Shown: piece after piece, positions 48,010 to 57,675 of the stretch
Layout of the letters: each line of letters begins with the position of its first letter
How positions within the stretch are numbered: the stretch's first letter is position 1
DNA from: Betaproteobacteria bacterium UKL13-2
GTDB lineage: Bacteria > Pseudomonadota > Gammaproteobacteria > Burkholderiales > Usitatibacteraceae
Assembly (NCBI GenBank): GCA_001602455.1
Contig: CP012157.1
Coordinates: forward strand, 367,733 to 431,732
Length of the DNA stretch: 64,000 nucleotides
Direction: 5' to 3'
Made by a program: the position numbers and the translations under genes
The notes under the pieces: model-generated
The model's database searches: none
What the model was told of the DNA's origin: nothing
Seen by the model: the letters and a program-made list of their open reading frames with translations, nothing else

Positions 48010-50298
48010 ATGGCATTGAAATTATCGACGCCTTCAGCAACCAAGGGCAAAGCCCCAACCGCGAATGCGAAATCTCCTGGAGGCACATCGGGTGCTGGAT
48101 GGTTTGCGCGCATCGTCGGGCGTCTTTTCGGCACCAAAAAGGACTTGGAGTCGGACACCACGACGCTCATTAAGGCAGGCCCAATATCCGGCTTTAGTAC
48201 ATCGGGAAATCAAACACAAAAGATCGCCGCGGTTCTTGCGGCAAAGAAGATGCTAACGTCAAAGGCCAAACCCGCGCCATTTTCCATCCCAGTACTTGGG
48301 AAGTATCCGCTGCAAAAACAATTGCAAGTGCTGGGTTTGTTTGCGGCTGTTTGCCTTGTGCTGATGCTAGGGTCGATCGTTGTTGACACGATTCAGCGCG
48401 GCAATATTTCTACTTATACCAACATCGCCTCACGGCTCCAGTTTCATACACAGCGATTAGCAAAATCGGGGAGCCTCGCGGCACGTGGCGACGCCGCTGC
48501 GTTCGCACAGCTTCAGGATAGTCGCGCCGAATTTCAAAAATACTTGGATGTGTTGAACAATGGCGGATTTGCGTTTAACGCGACTGTTCCATCGGCGCGC
48601 ACTTCTGAAGAATTGGTATCCCGCCTCACTAATTTGACGAACGGCTATCGGGAGGCATCAAATTCAGCGGCATCGATTATTGCGGCCCAGAAAGACTTGA
48701 CTAACCTTGGCCGGAACGTATCTCAAGTGCGTGCGAGTGCGGAAGAATTGGCTGTGCTGGCACAGCAGCTTACCGTGGGGCTTCAACTCGCGGGAGTCAA
48801 TCCGGCGCAAGTATTGAAAGTCAACAAACTGACGCATCTTGCTGAGCGATTGGGTCGAGGCTCGGCTGAGATGTTGGGCGCAGATGTGATTTACCCCGAG
48901 GTGCCATTTCTGATGGGTAAGGACAGCAATGACTTCCGCGAGCTTGTCCAAGCGCTTGAGGTCGGCTCCGATGCGCTGGGCATCAGCGCCGCAACCGGCG
49001 ATAACAAAGCGCGCACGACGACCTTACGCCAAGCGTTTACCGTATTTGAAGAGAACATCAAACCCATACTAGAAAACGCTCAAAAGCTGATTTCGGCGCG
49101 TCAATCCGTGCGCGCGCTGCAACAAGGCTCGGATCGGTTGCAGAACAGCGTGGAACAGATCCAGAACAGTTTCGCGGCAGACGAGCAAAGCCTACCGCTA
49201 ATTTCCGCCATTGTTTGTGGCTTGCTGATGTTGTCCACACTCGCATTGATGGCATATTTGTACTTGGCCAACGAACGTCGGCGCAGCGTGGAATCAGAGC
49301 TCGAGAACAAGCGCAACCAAGAAGGTATTTTGCGCTTGCTAAACGAGATGGGCGACTTGGCTGACGGTGATTTGACGATTCGTGCGAAGGTCACAGAGGA
49401 CATTACCGGTGCTATCGCGGACTCGATGAACTACACGATTGACGAACTGCGTGCGCTGGTCACCGGCGTGAACAATGCGTCAACGCGGGTGTCAGCAAAA
49501 TCACAACAAGCGCAAGCGGTGTCTGTGCAACTGCTCGATGCGGCCGAAAAACAATCAAAAGAGATTCAGTCCACCACCGAGCAGGTGTTGAGTGTGGCGA
49601 ATACCCTGTCGACAGTTTCGACAAATGCGGAAGAATCATCCAAGGTTGCATTACGATCTCTTGTGGCCGCTGACAAGGGTCGGCTGGCGGTGCAGGACTC
49701 TATCGCGGGCATGAACGATATTCGCGAGCAAATTCAAGAAACGTCAAAGCGTATCAAACGACTTGGCGAGTCGTCCCAAGAGATTGGTGAGATTGTCGAG
49801 ATGATTTCCGACATCACTGAACAAACGAACGTTCTGGCGCTGAATGCGGCAATTCAGGCAGCCTCTGCAGGGGAAGCGGGCCGAGGTTTCTCAGTTGTTG
49901 CCGAAGAGGTGCAACGACTTGCTGAACGTTCAGCCGAGGCGACGAAGCAGATTGGCGCAATTGTAAAAACTATTCAGGCTGATACCCAAGATGCCGTTGC
50001 TGCGATGGAAAAATCCACGGCGGGGGTGGTCGAAGGCGCGAAGCTCTCCGACGCGGCAGGACAAGCGTTGAGCGAGATTGACGCAGTGACGACAAACCTT
50101 GCGGGCTTGATTCAAAAGATTTCATCAGAGACGCAAGTGCAGGCCACATCGGCGAGCAAGGTGGCGCGAAACATGCAAGACATTCTGGAAATCAATCGTC
50201 AAACGACCACGGGTACGCAACAAACGGCGTCGTCGATTGAGGAGTTAGCTGCGGTGGCGTCCGATTTGAAGGCCTCAGTTTCGGGCTTCAAGTTGTAG
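48010..50298 (+). CDS. pilJ: Methyl-accepting chemotaxis protein PilJ
   Basis: 762-aa chemoreceptor. Membrane helices near residues 111-128 and 397-418 flank a periplasmic PilJ-type sensor; a HAMP-like region precedes the signalling domain with the hairpin tip [20 protein letters not shown] and [20 protein letters not shown]. The N-terminus has a roughly 100-residue low-complexity cytosolic extension ([20 protein letters not shown]). It feeds the PilI-ChpA complex. Confidence 0.93.
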   Translation: MALKLSTPSATKGKAPTANAKSPGGTSGAGWFARIVGRLFGTKKDLESDTTTLIKAGPISGFSTSGNQTQKIAAVLAAKKMLTSKAKPAPFSIPVLGKYPLQKQLQVLGLFAAVCLVLMLGSIVVDTIQRGNISTYTNIASRLQFHTQRLAKSGSLAARGDAAAFAQLQDSRAEFQKYLDVLNNGGFAFNATVPSARTSEELVSRLTNLTNGYREASNSAASIIAAQKDLTNLGRNVSQVRASAEELAVLAQQLTVGLQLAGVNPAQVLKVNKLTHLAERLGRGSAEMLGADVIYPEVPFLMGKDSNDFRELVQALEVGSDALGISAATGDNKARTTTLRQAFTVFEENIKPILENAQKLISARQSVRALQQGSDRLQNSVEQIQNSFAADEQSLPLISAIVCGLLMLSTLALMAYLYLANERRRSVESELENKRNQEGILRLLNEMGDLADGDLTIRAKVTEDITGAIADSMNYTIDELRALVTGVNNASTRVSAKSQQAQAVSVQLLDAAEKQSKEIQSTTEQVLSVANTLSTVSTNAEESSKVALRSLVAADKGRLAVQDSIAGMNDIREQIQETSKRIKRLGESSQEIGEIVEMISDITEQTNVLALNAAIQAASAGEAGRGFSVVAEEVQRLAERSAEATKQIGAIVKTIQADTQDAVAAMEKSTAGVVEGAKLSDAAGQALSEIDAVTTNLAGLIQKISSETQVQATSASKVARNMQDILEINRQTTTGTQQTASSIEELAAVASDLKASVSGFKL

Positions 50299-50319
50299 AT
50301 GCGTCTAGGTTGGATGTAA

Positions 50320-53300
50320 ATGTCGCTTAATACGTATTCATCGTCTGTCGATCTTGGCGCACTGTCGTGGGTCAAGACAGAGATCGAGTATTCGCTGGCC
50401 GAAGTGCGAAGTAATCTTGACAAGCTCGCGATAGATATCACGGATGCAAAGGCGCTGAAGTATGTCGCCACCCATCTTCACCAAGTCACTGGTGCATTGT
50501 CGATGCTGGGTCTTGGCGCAGCGACGAAGTTTTCCGAAGAAATTGAAGCCCTCGTCGCCTCGTTGGACGATCCGGCCAATCGTGCCGTGGTCGACGATCG
50601 CGTCATGCTGGCCAAACAAGCCACGGGCTCGCTATCAAGCTATCTTGATAGCCTGATGTCAGGCGAGCCGGATCGCCCAATGACACTGGCGCCGGCATAC
50701 CTTGCGGTGAACAGAGGGCGTGGCGAAAACACGGCAACAGAGAGCGACCTATTCACGCCGGACCTCAATATCGTGGTGCCGCAGCCGGAAAATACCGCGG
50801 CGTTACCAACATCGGAAATGCTCGTCGGTGCAATCAAACAGCGTAGAAGTCTGTATCAGGCTGGATTGCTAAAGTTGCTTCGAGAAAAAGACTTTGTTGC
50901 CGGCGCACACGAAATGCGCACCGCGACGCTCGACATTGAGGCGCTGCAAGTTGCCTCGCCGACACGCGCGTTCTGGCACACCGTCGGCGGATTCATCGAC
51001 GCGGTTGCGGGTAACCCTGAGGAGTCAGGCTTGCTCGCGGTCCATCTGTTCGGCAAGATCGACCAGCAAATTAAATTGCTCATACAGGGCGTGCAAAAGG
51101 TACCGGAGCGGCTTTTCCGAGATTTGTTGCTGGTCATTGGAAAGTCAACCGCAGATAGTGAACGTATCAGAACGATTCGCCAGCTCTATCGTTTGGATGC
51201 GTTGTTGGCAGATGTGCCGCTGCGTGACGCAGCGTCTGACCAATCTGTCCAAACGCTGGTTCGCTCTTTGCGCGACCAAGTGCAGATACTGAAAGAAAGC
51301 TGGCTCAAATTCACTAGTGGCAATCGCTCCGCGCTGGAATCGTTTCTTCAGCAAGGCGAAGTATTGGAAAAGACCGCACAACGATTGCCTAATGCTGCGA
51401 TGGCAGAGTTGCTGCGTGTGCTGGTTTTGGTCGGCCCGCATTTGAAGAAAACATCTGTTGCGGCGACCGAAACGCAAGCACTAGAAGTCGCGTCCGCGTT
51501 GCTGTTTGTTGATGTGTCGTTAGGACAATTTACGCAGTTGCCCCCTGAGTTTTCAGCGCAAACGCAGTCGATCATTTCGCGTATTAAGGGCGCGATGTCA
51601 GGCGACCCGTTGCCGCCTATCGATGTATCAACGGATGCGATATTGGATGATTTCAGCAAGCGTGCGCAAGAGCGCCTGCTGCTGTTCCAAGTGGGGCAGG
51701 AGGTTCAAGTCATTCTCTCCACCATTGAAAATACGCTAGACGCGTTTTTCCGTGATCCGTTGAAATCAGCAGAGCTGGGCACGCTTCCCCCGTTGTTTGC
51801 AAAGGTACAAAATGCCCTAACCCTGCTTGGCCTCGATGAAGCCACTGCGCTAACCCAGATTCTCCAAGATCGTGTCGCACAATTTTCATCTGGCGCGGTC
51901 GCAGGTTCGGGTGATGCGGCCGACGCGGTTGCCGAGGGTGTCTCGGCTCTTGGGCTGTTTGTCTCTGCGCTACAGCAAAGCTCAGCCGATCCACGCGCCC
52001 TGTTGTTGCCGGCGCTGATTCGTTTCGGGCTGGTGGAGAAGCTGGCAGAAACCGAACCCCACTTGCTGACCGCTCCGGTGTCGCCGGCAGATATTGAGGT
52101 TGACAAGCAAAAAGTACAGGCGCTGTACTCTGACTGGAAGCGACAGCCGGGCGCATCGGACGCGCGAGAACAGCTACGAGATGCAGTGCTCGCGCTGAAA
52201 CTAAACGCCGAAGTCACCGGTGACTTAGATGTGGCGTCGTCGTCTAACGCAACGCTAAAGGCCATTGACAGCACGTATGACCCGCTAAAGGAGGGCGTCA
52301 CCGAAGCCATTGCTGATATTGCGCCAGTGAAGCCAGTAGAAGCACCGGCGCAACAGACCGTTCAACTGCTCGACGCGCCAGTCGCCGAAATCGATCGAGA
52401 ATTGCTCGACATCTTCTTGGAAGAGGCGATAGAAGTCCTCACGACAATTCGCGAAAATCATGAGGTCGTTCGGGCATTTCCTCTCGATCGCAAAGCGCTG
52501 ATGACGATCCGTCGAGGTTTCCACACGCTCAAAGGGTCAGGGCGGATGGTTGGCCTCATGGACTTAGGCGACGTTGCATGGAGTTGTGAGCAGGTGATGA
52601 ACAAGTGGCTAAAAGAAGAAAAGCCACTGACTGCTGGATTGCTCAAACTCTTTTCAGATGCAACGGAGGCGTTTTCGAACTGGGTCAGCGCCCTTCAAGC
52701 GACAGGTACAGTCGCCATTGATGGTGGCCCGATTACGGCGTTTTGTGAGTTACTGAAGAACGATCAAGAGCCCATTTCGGAAGCGGTGCCATCCGCTCAG
52801 GTGGCTGAGACGGCCACGGCGACTGCCCAGATTGAGCCGCCTGTTCTCGCCGAGACAGAGGTATTCGCCGAGCCGCCTGCGTTCACCATCGAAGAAGCAT
52901 CAGGTGCCGGTGCAGTCGCTCAAGATCCTAATGTGCAAATTGGGGACGTGACGTTACCGCTGGCGCTATTTGAGATCTATCTGGGTGAAGCGAACGTACA
53001 TATAGAAACGCTCGGCCGCGAAATGAGTGCGATCGAAGCGAATCCACTCAGCGCGGTGTCGCATGAATTCATGCGTGCAGCACACACACTAAACAGCTCC
53101 TCAAGAACAACTGGCTTCTTGTCGGTTGCGGAAATCGCGTTTGCGCTAGAAAAATGGCTGCAGGACGCCATTGAATTGACCCCGCTGTGGGATGCGACAA
53201 CATTAAGCGTTACACGCGACGGTGTGAATGCGCTGAGTGGGATGATCGCGACACTTAGCCGACTTGAGGCGCCATCCTCGCGCCCAGAGGTCGTCGCAGC

Positions 53301-56148
53301 GCTGGTGCAACTCAGAAGCGCACTCCAAGCAGGTGCCCGCACGGGTCAGACGTCAGTCGAGGTCGCAAACGAAGGCGCCCTACCCGAAATCGAGCAAAGC
53401 ACGGCGCAGACGACTGAAGATACTGCCCCACGTTTTGATTCCGATACGGACGCCGCCGCACCCGACGAAGGCGCTTCCGCGACAGATCGTGCGCCGACAG
53501 ACACGACCTTGCTGCCAGCAATTGAGCGCATCGAGCCAACAGCACCCGTGCTCACCCCAGAAACGGTGTTCGAAATTGCATCGACCAGCGCACTCATCAC
53601 CGCCGCCTCGACGTTTGCAGGCGAGTCGCCAGATGCGTCGAGTACGGCAACAGCGGACGTTCCATCGGCACCAACTGGTCTGGATCATACGACGGCAATC
53701 AATCCACCAACGGCCATATTTGAAGCAGACGAAGATCGCACGGTACAAGACGACGTTGACACAGACTTGCTGCCGATCTTCTTGGAAGAGGTGCGTGAAA
53801 TCACGCCACAAGTGGGTGAAGCACTGCGGCGTTGGCGCATCGCGCCGGCCAATCATGGCCCTGTCGCCGAACTTGCGCGACATCTGCATACCCTGAAGGG
53901 TTCGGCGCGTATGGCGGGCTTGATGCGCCTGGGTGAGCTGTTGCACGCGATGGAAACGCGCGTGATCGACATGGATCGCGTCACCGAGCCAAAAGAGCGC
54001 GACTTTGAAGTAATCGATGATGGTCTAGACCGCTTCAATGCGGCCATTGAGAGGCTCGCGGCGGGCGACCTTACCCCCGTCATTGAAATTTCACCTGAGC
54101 CGCCCGTCGCACCCGATATCCCGAGTGAATCGCCATCGCCAATGGCCGCCGCCGCCGCCGAGGATGAAAAACTTGAAGGCCGAGATCGACAAGCGCTTCT
54201 TCGCGTCAATGCCGACCTGCTCGATCGTTTCGTTAACGAGGCGGGCGAGCTCGCCATTGCTCGTTCGCGTGTTGCCCTTGAGGTGCAAGCGTTTAAGAAG
54301 GCGCTGATGGAGATCAGCGACAGCGTTTCGCGCATGAAAGTCCAGCTTCGCGAGATCGAGATCGGCGCGGAAACGCAAATTCAGTCGCGCATCAAAGAAG
54401 CCCAAACGCAGGGAGAACAGTTCGACCCACTTGAATTTGATCGATTCTCGCGCATACAGGAGCTGACGCGGTTTATGGCCGAGAGCTTGAATGACGTCGT
54501 CACGCTCCAACAGTCGCTGACCAAGAATCTCGATGAAGCCGATGCCGCGCTATTGCAGCAATCGCGGTTGAACCGTGATTTGCAGCAAGGCTTGATGGGC
54601 GCACGACTTGTTTCGCTGGGTAACCTCAAAGACCGCTTCTCTCGATTGGTGCGGCAAGCGGCGAAGGATCTCAACAAGAAGGCGAATTTGGAGTTCCGTG
54701 GTGTGCGGGTCGAAATCGACCGGGCGGTACTCGAAAAAATAACAGCACCAATTGAGCATCTGCTGAGAAATGCGGTGGCGCACGGACTTGAGACCCCAGC
54801 AGACCGTGTTGCGGCTGGAAAGCCGGAAATCGGTGAAATTTTCATCGATGCTCGCCAGATTGGCAATGAAGTGATCTTGACGTTGGCTGACGATGGTGCC
54901 GGCCTCGATTATTCGCGAATTCGTGAGAAAGCGATCGCGAAGGGCATGCTCACCCCAGACGCTGAGGTCACCGATACACAGTTGACCCAGTTTATCTTTG
55001 CAGCAGGGTTTACAACCGCAGAAACGGTATCGCAGTTGTCTGGCCGAGGCGTTGGGATGGACGTTGTGCGCAACGAAATTGCGTCGCTCGGTGGACGGAT
55101 CGATGTCGACTCATCTGCCGGACGAGGCACGACATTTACGATTTCGCTGCCGCTGACACTGGCGGTCACGCAAGCGGTGATGGTCAATGTCGGGCAGACG
55201 ATCTATGCGATTCCATCAGTGATGATTGAGCAAGTGCAGGTGTACAAAGGTAAGCGCTACGAGCTGCTACTGCGGCTCAATGAAATTGAATGGAACGGCA
55301 ACAAATACCCGTTGCGATCAATGGAAGTCATGCTGGGCGGAAAGTCCGCGCTCTCCTCGCAGCGGCGTGCGTTTGTCATTTTGGCCAAGAGCGGTCAGCA
55401 GCGCGCATCGGTACAAGTTGACGACGTCATCGGTAACCGAGAAATCGTGGTGAAGTCGATTGGGCCGCAATTAGCGCGCATCCCAGGAATTACGGGCGCC
55501 ACCGTGCTCAGTTCGGGACAAGTCGTTTTAATCATGAACCCGGTGCAACTCGTCTTTAGAGAGGCGGCATCGATTTCAATCGAACAAAATGTAGCCTTGG
55601 CGCGAGTCGGCGAGTCGCTCGATTCCAGCGCGAGCATGCGGTCAACAACCACGACCCAGCAAAGCCGGGAACTTGTCGTACCACCTGGGCCAACGCTGGC
55701 AGAGGCGATTGCTAAGAGCGCGAGCGACGACGGATTTATGGTGGACGACCCCTCACAAAAAACGCGCGACAATCCGCTGGTGATGGTTGTGGATGATTCG
55801 CTGACCGTGCGCAAAATTACAACGCGTATGCTGACGCGGGAGAGTTTTGAGGTTGTGACCGCAAAAGACGGCGTTGACGGCCTCCAGCAACTGCACGATG
55901 TCGAACCCGATGTCATCTTGCTCGATATTGAGATGCCGCGGATGGATGGATTCGAATTTGCGCGCAACGTACGCGCTGACCCGAAAACCAAGCACATACC
56001 GATCATCATGATTACGTCTCGAACTGCCGACAAACACCGGAACCGTGCGATGGAACTCGGTGTGAATGAGTACATGGGCAAGCCATATCAGGAGGAGCAA
56101 CTGCTTCAAGTGATACGACAGTTCACTGGACAGATGACAAGCGCTTAA
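50320..56148 (+). CDS. chpA: Hybrid chemosensory kinase ChpA/PilL
   Basis: 1942-aa CheA-like hybrid kinase of the type IV pilus chemosensory system. Three phosphotransfer sites are visible: HTLKGSGRMVG (about 734), HTLNSSSRTTG (about 922) and HTLKGSARMAG (about 1190), plus a degenerate one near 55-70. Then come the dimerisation region, ATPase (EHLLRNAVAHGLETPADR near 1479; GRGVGMDVVRNEI), a CheW-like domain and a C-terminal receiver with acceptor Asp near 1869 (VILLDIEMPRMDGF). Long Ala/Pro/Thr-rich linkers separate the Hpt domains. It is co-directional with pilJ, and a family B element abuts its TAA. Confidence 0.95.
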   Translation: MSLNTYSSSVDLGALSWVKTEIEYSLAEVRSNLDKLAIDITDAKALKYVATHLHQVTGALSMLGLGAATKFSEEIEALVASLDDPANRAVVDDRVMLAKQATGSLSSYLDSLMSGEPDRPMTLAPAYLAVNRGRGENTATESDLFTPDLNIVVPQPENTAALPTSEMLVGAIKQRRSLYQAGLLKLLREKDFVAGAHEMRTATLDIEALQVASPTRAFWHTVGGFIDAVAGNPEESGLLAVHLFGKIDQQIKLLIQGVQKVPERLFRDLLLVIGKSTADSERIRTIRQLYRLDALLADVPLRDAASDQSVQTLVRSLRDQVQILKESWLKFTSGNRSALESFLQQGEVLEKTAQRLPNAAMAELLRVLVLVGPHLKKTSVAATETQALEVASALLFVDVSLGQFTQLPPEFSAQTQSIISRIKGAMSGDPLPPIDVSTDAILDDFSKRAQERLLLFQVGQEVQVILSTIENTLDAFFRDPLKSAELGTLPPLFAKVQNALTLLGLDEATALTQILQDRVAQFSSGAVAGSGDAADAVAEGVSALGLFVSALQQSSADPRALLLPALIRFGLVEKLAETEPHLLTAPVSPADIEVDKQKVQALYSDWKRQPGASDAREQLRDAVLALKLNAEVTGDLDVASSSNATLKAIDSTYDPLKEGVTEAIADIAPVKPVEAPAQQTVQLLDAPVAEIDRELLDIFLEEAIEVLTTIRENHEVVRAFPLDRKALMTIRRGFHTLKGSGRMVGLMDLGDVAWSCEQVMNKWLKEEKPLTAGLLKLFSDATEAFSNWVSALQATGTVAIDGGPITAFCELLKNDQEPISEAVPSAQVAETATATAQIEPPVLAETEVFAEPPAFTIEEASGAGAVAQDPNVQIGDVTLPLALFEIYLGEANVHIETLGREMSAIEANPLSAVSHEFMRAAHTLNSSSRTTGFLSVAEIAFALEKWLQDAIELTPLWDATTLSVTRDGVNALSGMIATLSRLEAPSSRPEVVAALVQLRSALQAGARTGQTSVEVANEGALPEIEQSTAQTTEDTAPRFDSDTDAAAPDEGASATDRAPTDTTLLPAIERIEPTAPVLTPETVFEIASTSALITAASTFAGESPDASSTATADVPSAPTGLDHTTAINPPTAIFEADEDRTVQDDVDTDLLPIFLEEVREITPQVGEALRRWRIAPANHGPVAELARHLHTLKGSARMAGLMRLGELLHAMETRVIDMDRVTEPKERDFEVIDDGLDRFNAAIERLAAGDLTPVIEISPEPPVAPDIPSESPSPMAAAAAEDEKLEGRDRQALLRVNADLLDRFVNEAGELAIARSRVALEVQAFKKALMEISDSVSRMKVQLREIEIGAETQIQSRIKEAQTQGEQFDPLEFDRFSRIQELTRFMAESLNDVVTLQQSLTKNLDEADAALLQQSRLNRDLQQGLMGARLVSLGNLKDRFSRLVRQAAKDLNKKANLEFRGVRVEIDRAVLEKITAPIEHLLRNAVAHGLETPADRVAAGKPEIGEIFIDARQIGNEVILTLADDGAGLDYSRIREKAIAKGMLTPDAEVTDTQLTQFIFAAGFTTAETVSQLSGRGVGMDVVRNEIASLGGRIDVDSSAGRGTTFTISLPLTLAVTQAVMVNVGQTIYAIPSVMIEQVQVYKGKRYELLLRLNEIEWNGNKYPLRSMEVMLGGKSALSSQRRAFVILAKSGQQRASVQVDDVIGNREIVVKSIGPQLARIPGITGATVLSSGQVVLIMNPVQLVFREAASISIEQNVALARVGESLDSSASMRSTTTTQQSRELVVPPGPTLAEAIAKSASDDGFMVDDPSQKTRDNPLVMVVDDSLTVRKITTRMLTRESFEVVTAKDGVDGLQQLHDVEPDVILLDIEMPRMDGFEFARNVRADPKTKHIPIIMITSRTADKHRNRAMELGVNEYMGKPYQEEQLLQVIRQFTGQMTSA

Positions 56149-56149
56149 G

Positions 56150-56293
56150 GGGAACTTCTCGAAACATGCTGCGCGGGCGAATCTGTCAGTTCCCGAGTTG
56201 GTCAAATTCGTCGCCGTACACGGGGTACGTGTCCCGTGTTTGCCAAACCCGTCGGCACGAACTTCGCCCGCTCGCGACGGTTTCGAGAAGCCC
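56150..56293. mobile_element. Family B MITE, copy 3, abutting chpA stop
   Basis: 144 bp. The left end GGGAACTTCTCGAAAC starts one base after the chpA TAA; the right end GAAGCCC has lost two bases. A 4-bp duplication TAAG flanks both sides (56146-56149 and 56294-56297), so the stop codon is part of the target site. Shares a 30-bp internal insertion with copy 4. Confidence 0.9.
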
Positions 56294-56373
56294 TAAGCCC
56301 AAACTCGTCTAATGACGGGCATCTTGAAGCAAAATTGGCTGAAAAAGCGCGTGCTTATTGGAGCGTTTGTTTC

Positions 56374-56519
56374 GGGAACTTCTAAAAACCTGCTGCGCGG
56401 GCGAATCTGTCAGTTCCCGAGTTGGTCAAATTCGTCGCCGTACACGGGGTACGTGTCCCGTGTTTGCCGAACCCGTCGGCACGAACTTCGCCCGCTCGCG
56501 ACGGTTTCGAGAAGTTCCC
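56374..56519. mobile_element. Family B MITE, copy 4
   Basis: 146 bp, nearly identical to copy 3 in its interior, with ends GGGAACTTCT and GAAGTTCCC and a 4-bp duplication TTTC on both sides. The close identity to its neighbour suggests recent amplification. Confidence 0.9.
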
Positions 56520-56536
56520 TTTCTTGCTCAAGCTAG

Positions 56537-56607
56537 CCTGAACATTCCATGGGGGCGCGTTCAAAAGCGGCTCAGTAAGTGAACGGGCGAGCGATGAAAT
56601 ACTCAGG
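56537..56607. repeat. Complete family A element at uppP stop
   Basis: 71 bp, ends CCTGAACATTCCATGG and GATGAAATACTCAGG, flanked by CTAG on both sides (56533-56536 and 56608-56611). The right-hand CTAG contains the uppP TAG stop codon on the minus strand. Interior closely matches the element at 31652-31722. Confidence 0.88.
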
Positions 56608-57489
56608 CTAGTGCGCTCGCCAATCGACCGAACCCGAGTAGGCGGTGGCGAGAACAACAAAGCCGAAGACGATGCGATACCAAGCGAAAATCGTAAAGTC
56701 GTGCGTTGAGACGTAACGGATCAGCCAACGCACCACGATAAACGCCGAGACAAAGGCGGCGATAAATCCCACGGTGAACATGGGAATATCGCTCGTTGAT
56801 AACAAGGCACGCGCCTTCCATAACGTGTAGAGGGTGGCGGCGAACAGGGTTGGGATGGCAAGGAAGAACGAAAACTCGGTTGAACATTTTCGTGACAGGC
56901 CAAAGAACAAACCGCCGATGATGGTCGCACCTGATCGTGACGTCCCGGGAATCAGCGCCGCGCACTGCGCCAGCCCAAGTTTTAAGGCATCGCGCCAAGT
57001 TAAGTCGTCCACACTGGCGATCATGGGGCGGGCAACAATTCCCGGCGCTTGATCGGGTAGCAGCAGCAACTCATTCTTTGTTCGTGCCTTGTACCAGCGC
57101 TCCGCAAACAGGATGACAATTCCGCCGACGATAAACGCCAACGCGACCGGCACAGGATGAAACAGTACAGCCTTGATTTGTTTATTAAACAGCAGCCCCA
57201 AAATCGCCAGCGGCAAGAAGGCGATGAACAGATTCAGCACAAATCGTTGCGCGCGCGGCTCATTGGTAATGCCTCGAAAGGTAAAAACAAGGCGGGCACG
57301 ATACTCCCAACAAACCGCGAGGATGGCACCGGCTTGAATGAAGATTTCGAAGACATGCCCTTTTTCATCATTGAAATCGAGCAGATGGCCCACCAAAATC
57401 AAGTGGCCAGTGGACGAAACAGGCAAAAACTCCGTCAATCCTTCGACGATACCGAGGATTACCGCTTTTACCAATAGGGCTAGATCCAA
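56608..57489 (-). CDS. uppP: Undecaprenyl-diphosphatase
   Basis: Integral membrane phosphatase (BacA) recycling undecaprenyl pyrophosphate for peptidoglycan synthesis. Signature motifs [20 protein letters not shown] and [13 protein letters not shown] are intact, with about eight membrane helices. 293 aa. The stop codon lies in the target-site repeat of a family A element. It is convergent with chpA. Confidence 0.96.
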   Translation of the reverse strand: MDLALLVKAVILGIVEGLTEFLPVSSTGHLILVGHLLDFNDEKGHVFEIFIQAGAILAVCWEYRARLVFTFRGITNEPRAQRFVLNLFIAFLPLAILGLLFNKQIKAVLFHPVPVALAFIVGGIVILFAERWYKARTKNELLLLPDQAPGIVARPMIASVDDLTWRDALKLGLAQCAALIPGTSRSGATIIGGLFFGLSRKCSTEFSFFLAIPTLFAATLYTLWKARALLSTSDIPMFTVGFIAAFVSAFIVVRWLIRYVSTHDFTIFAWYRIVFGFVVLATAYSGSVDWRAH

Positions 57490-57521
57490 TGAAATCTCCA
57501 GTTCGATGAAACGGCAATTAT

Positions 57522-57662
57522 CCTATTTCCGGCAGTTGACATTGCGTAAACCGGCTGCAAGCTAGACTAGACGCCAATTTCAATGGATTTATCCTATTTC
57601 CGGCAGTTGACATTGCGTAAACCGGCTGCAAGCTAGACTGTACGCCAGTTTCAATGGATTTA
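57522..57662. repeat. 71-bp tandem duplication of IS left end
   Basis: The block beginning TCCTATTTCCGGCAGTTGAC is repeated with a period of 71 bp (57521 and 57592), with only a few substitutions. The outer copy gives the target duplication, so the inner copy arose by duplication of the terminal and promoter segment. Confidence 0.9.
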
Positions 57663-57675
57663 TTGGAGTCACCAA

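Noticed and set aside
51705-52310. 201-codon antisense ORF in chpA
   Set aside because: Low-complexity Ser/Ala product opposite a continuous chpA frame.
53264-53896. 210-codon alternate-frame ORF inside chpA
   Set aside because: Falls in the Ala/Pro/Thr-rich linker; the chpA frame is continuous and its domains lie on both sides.
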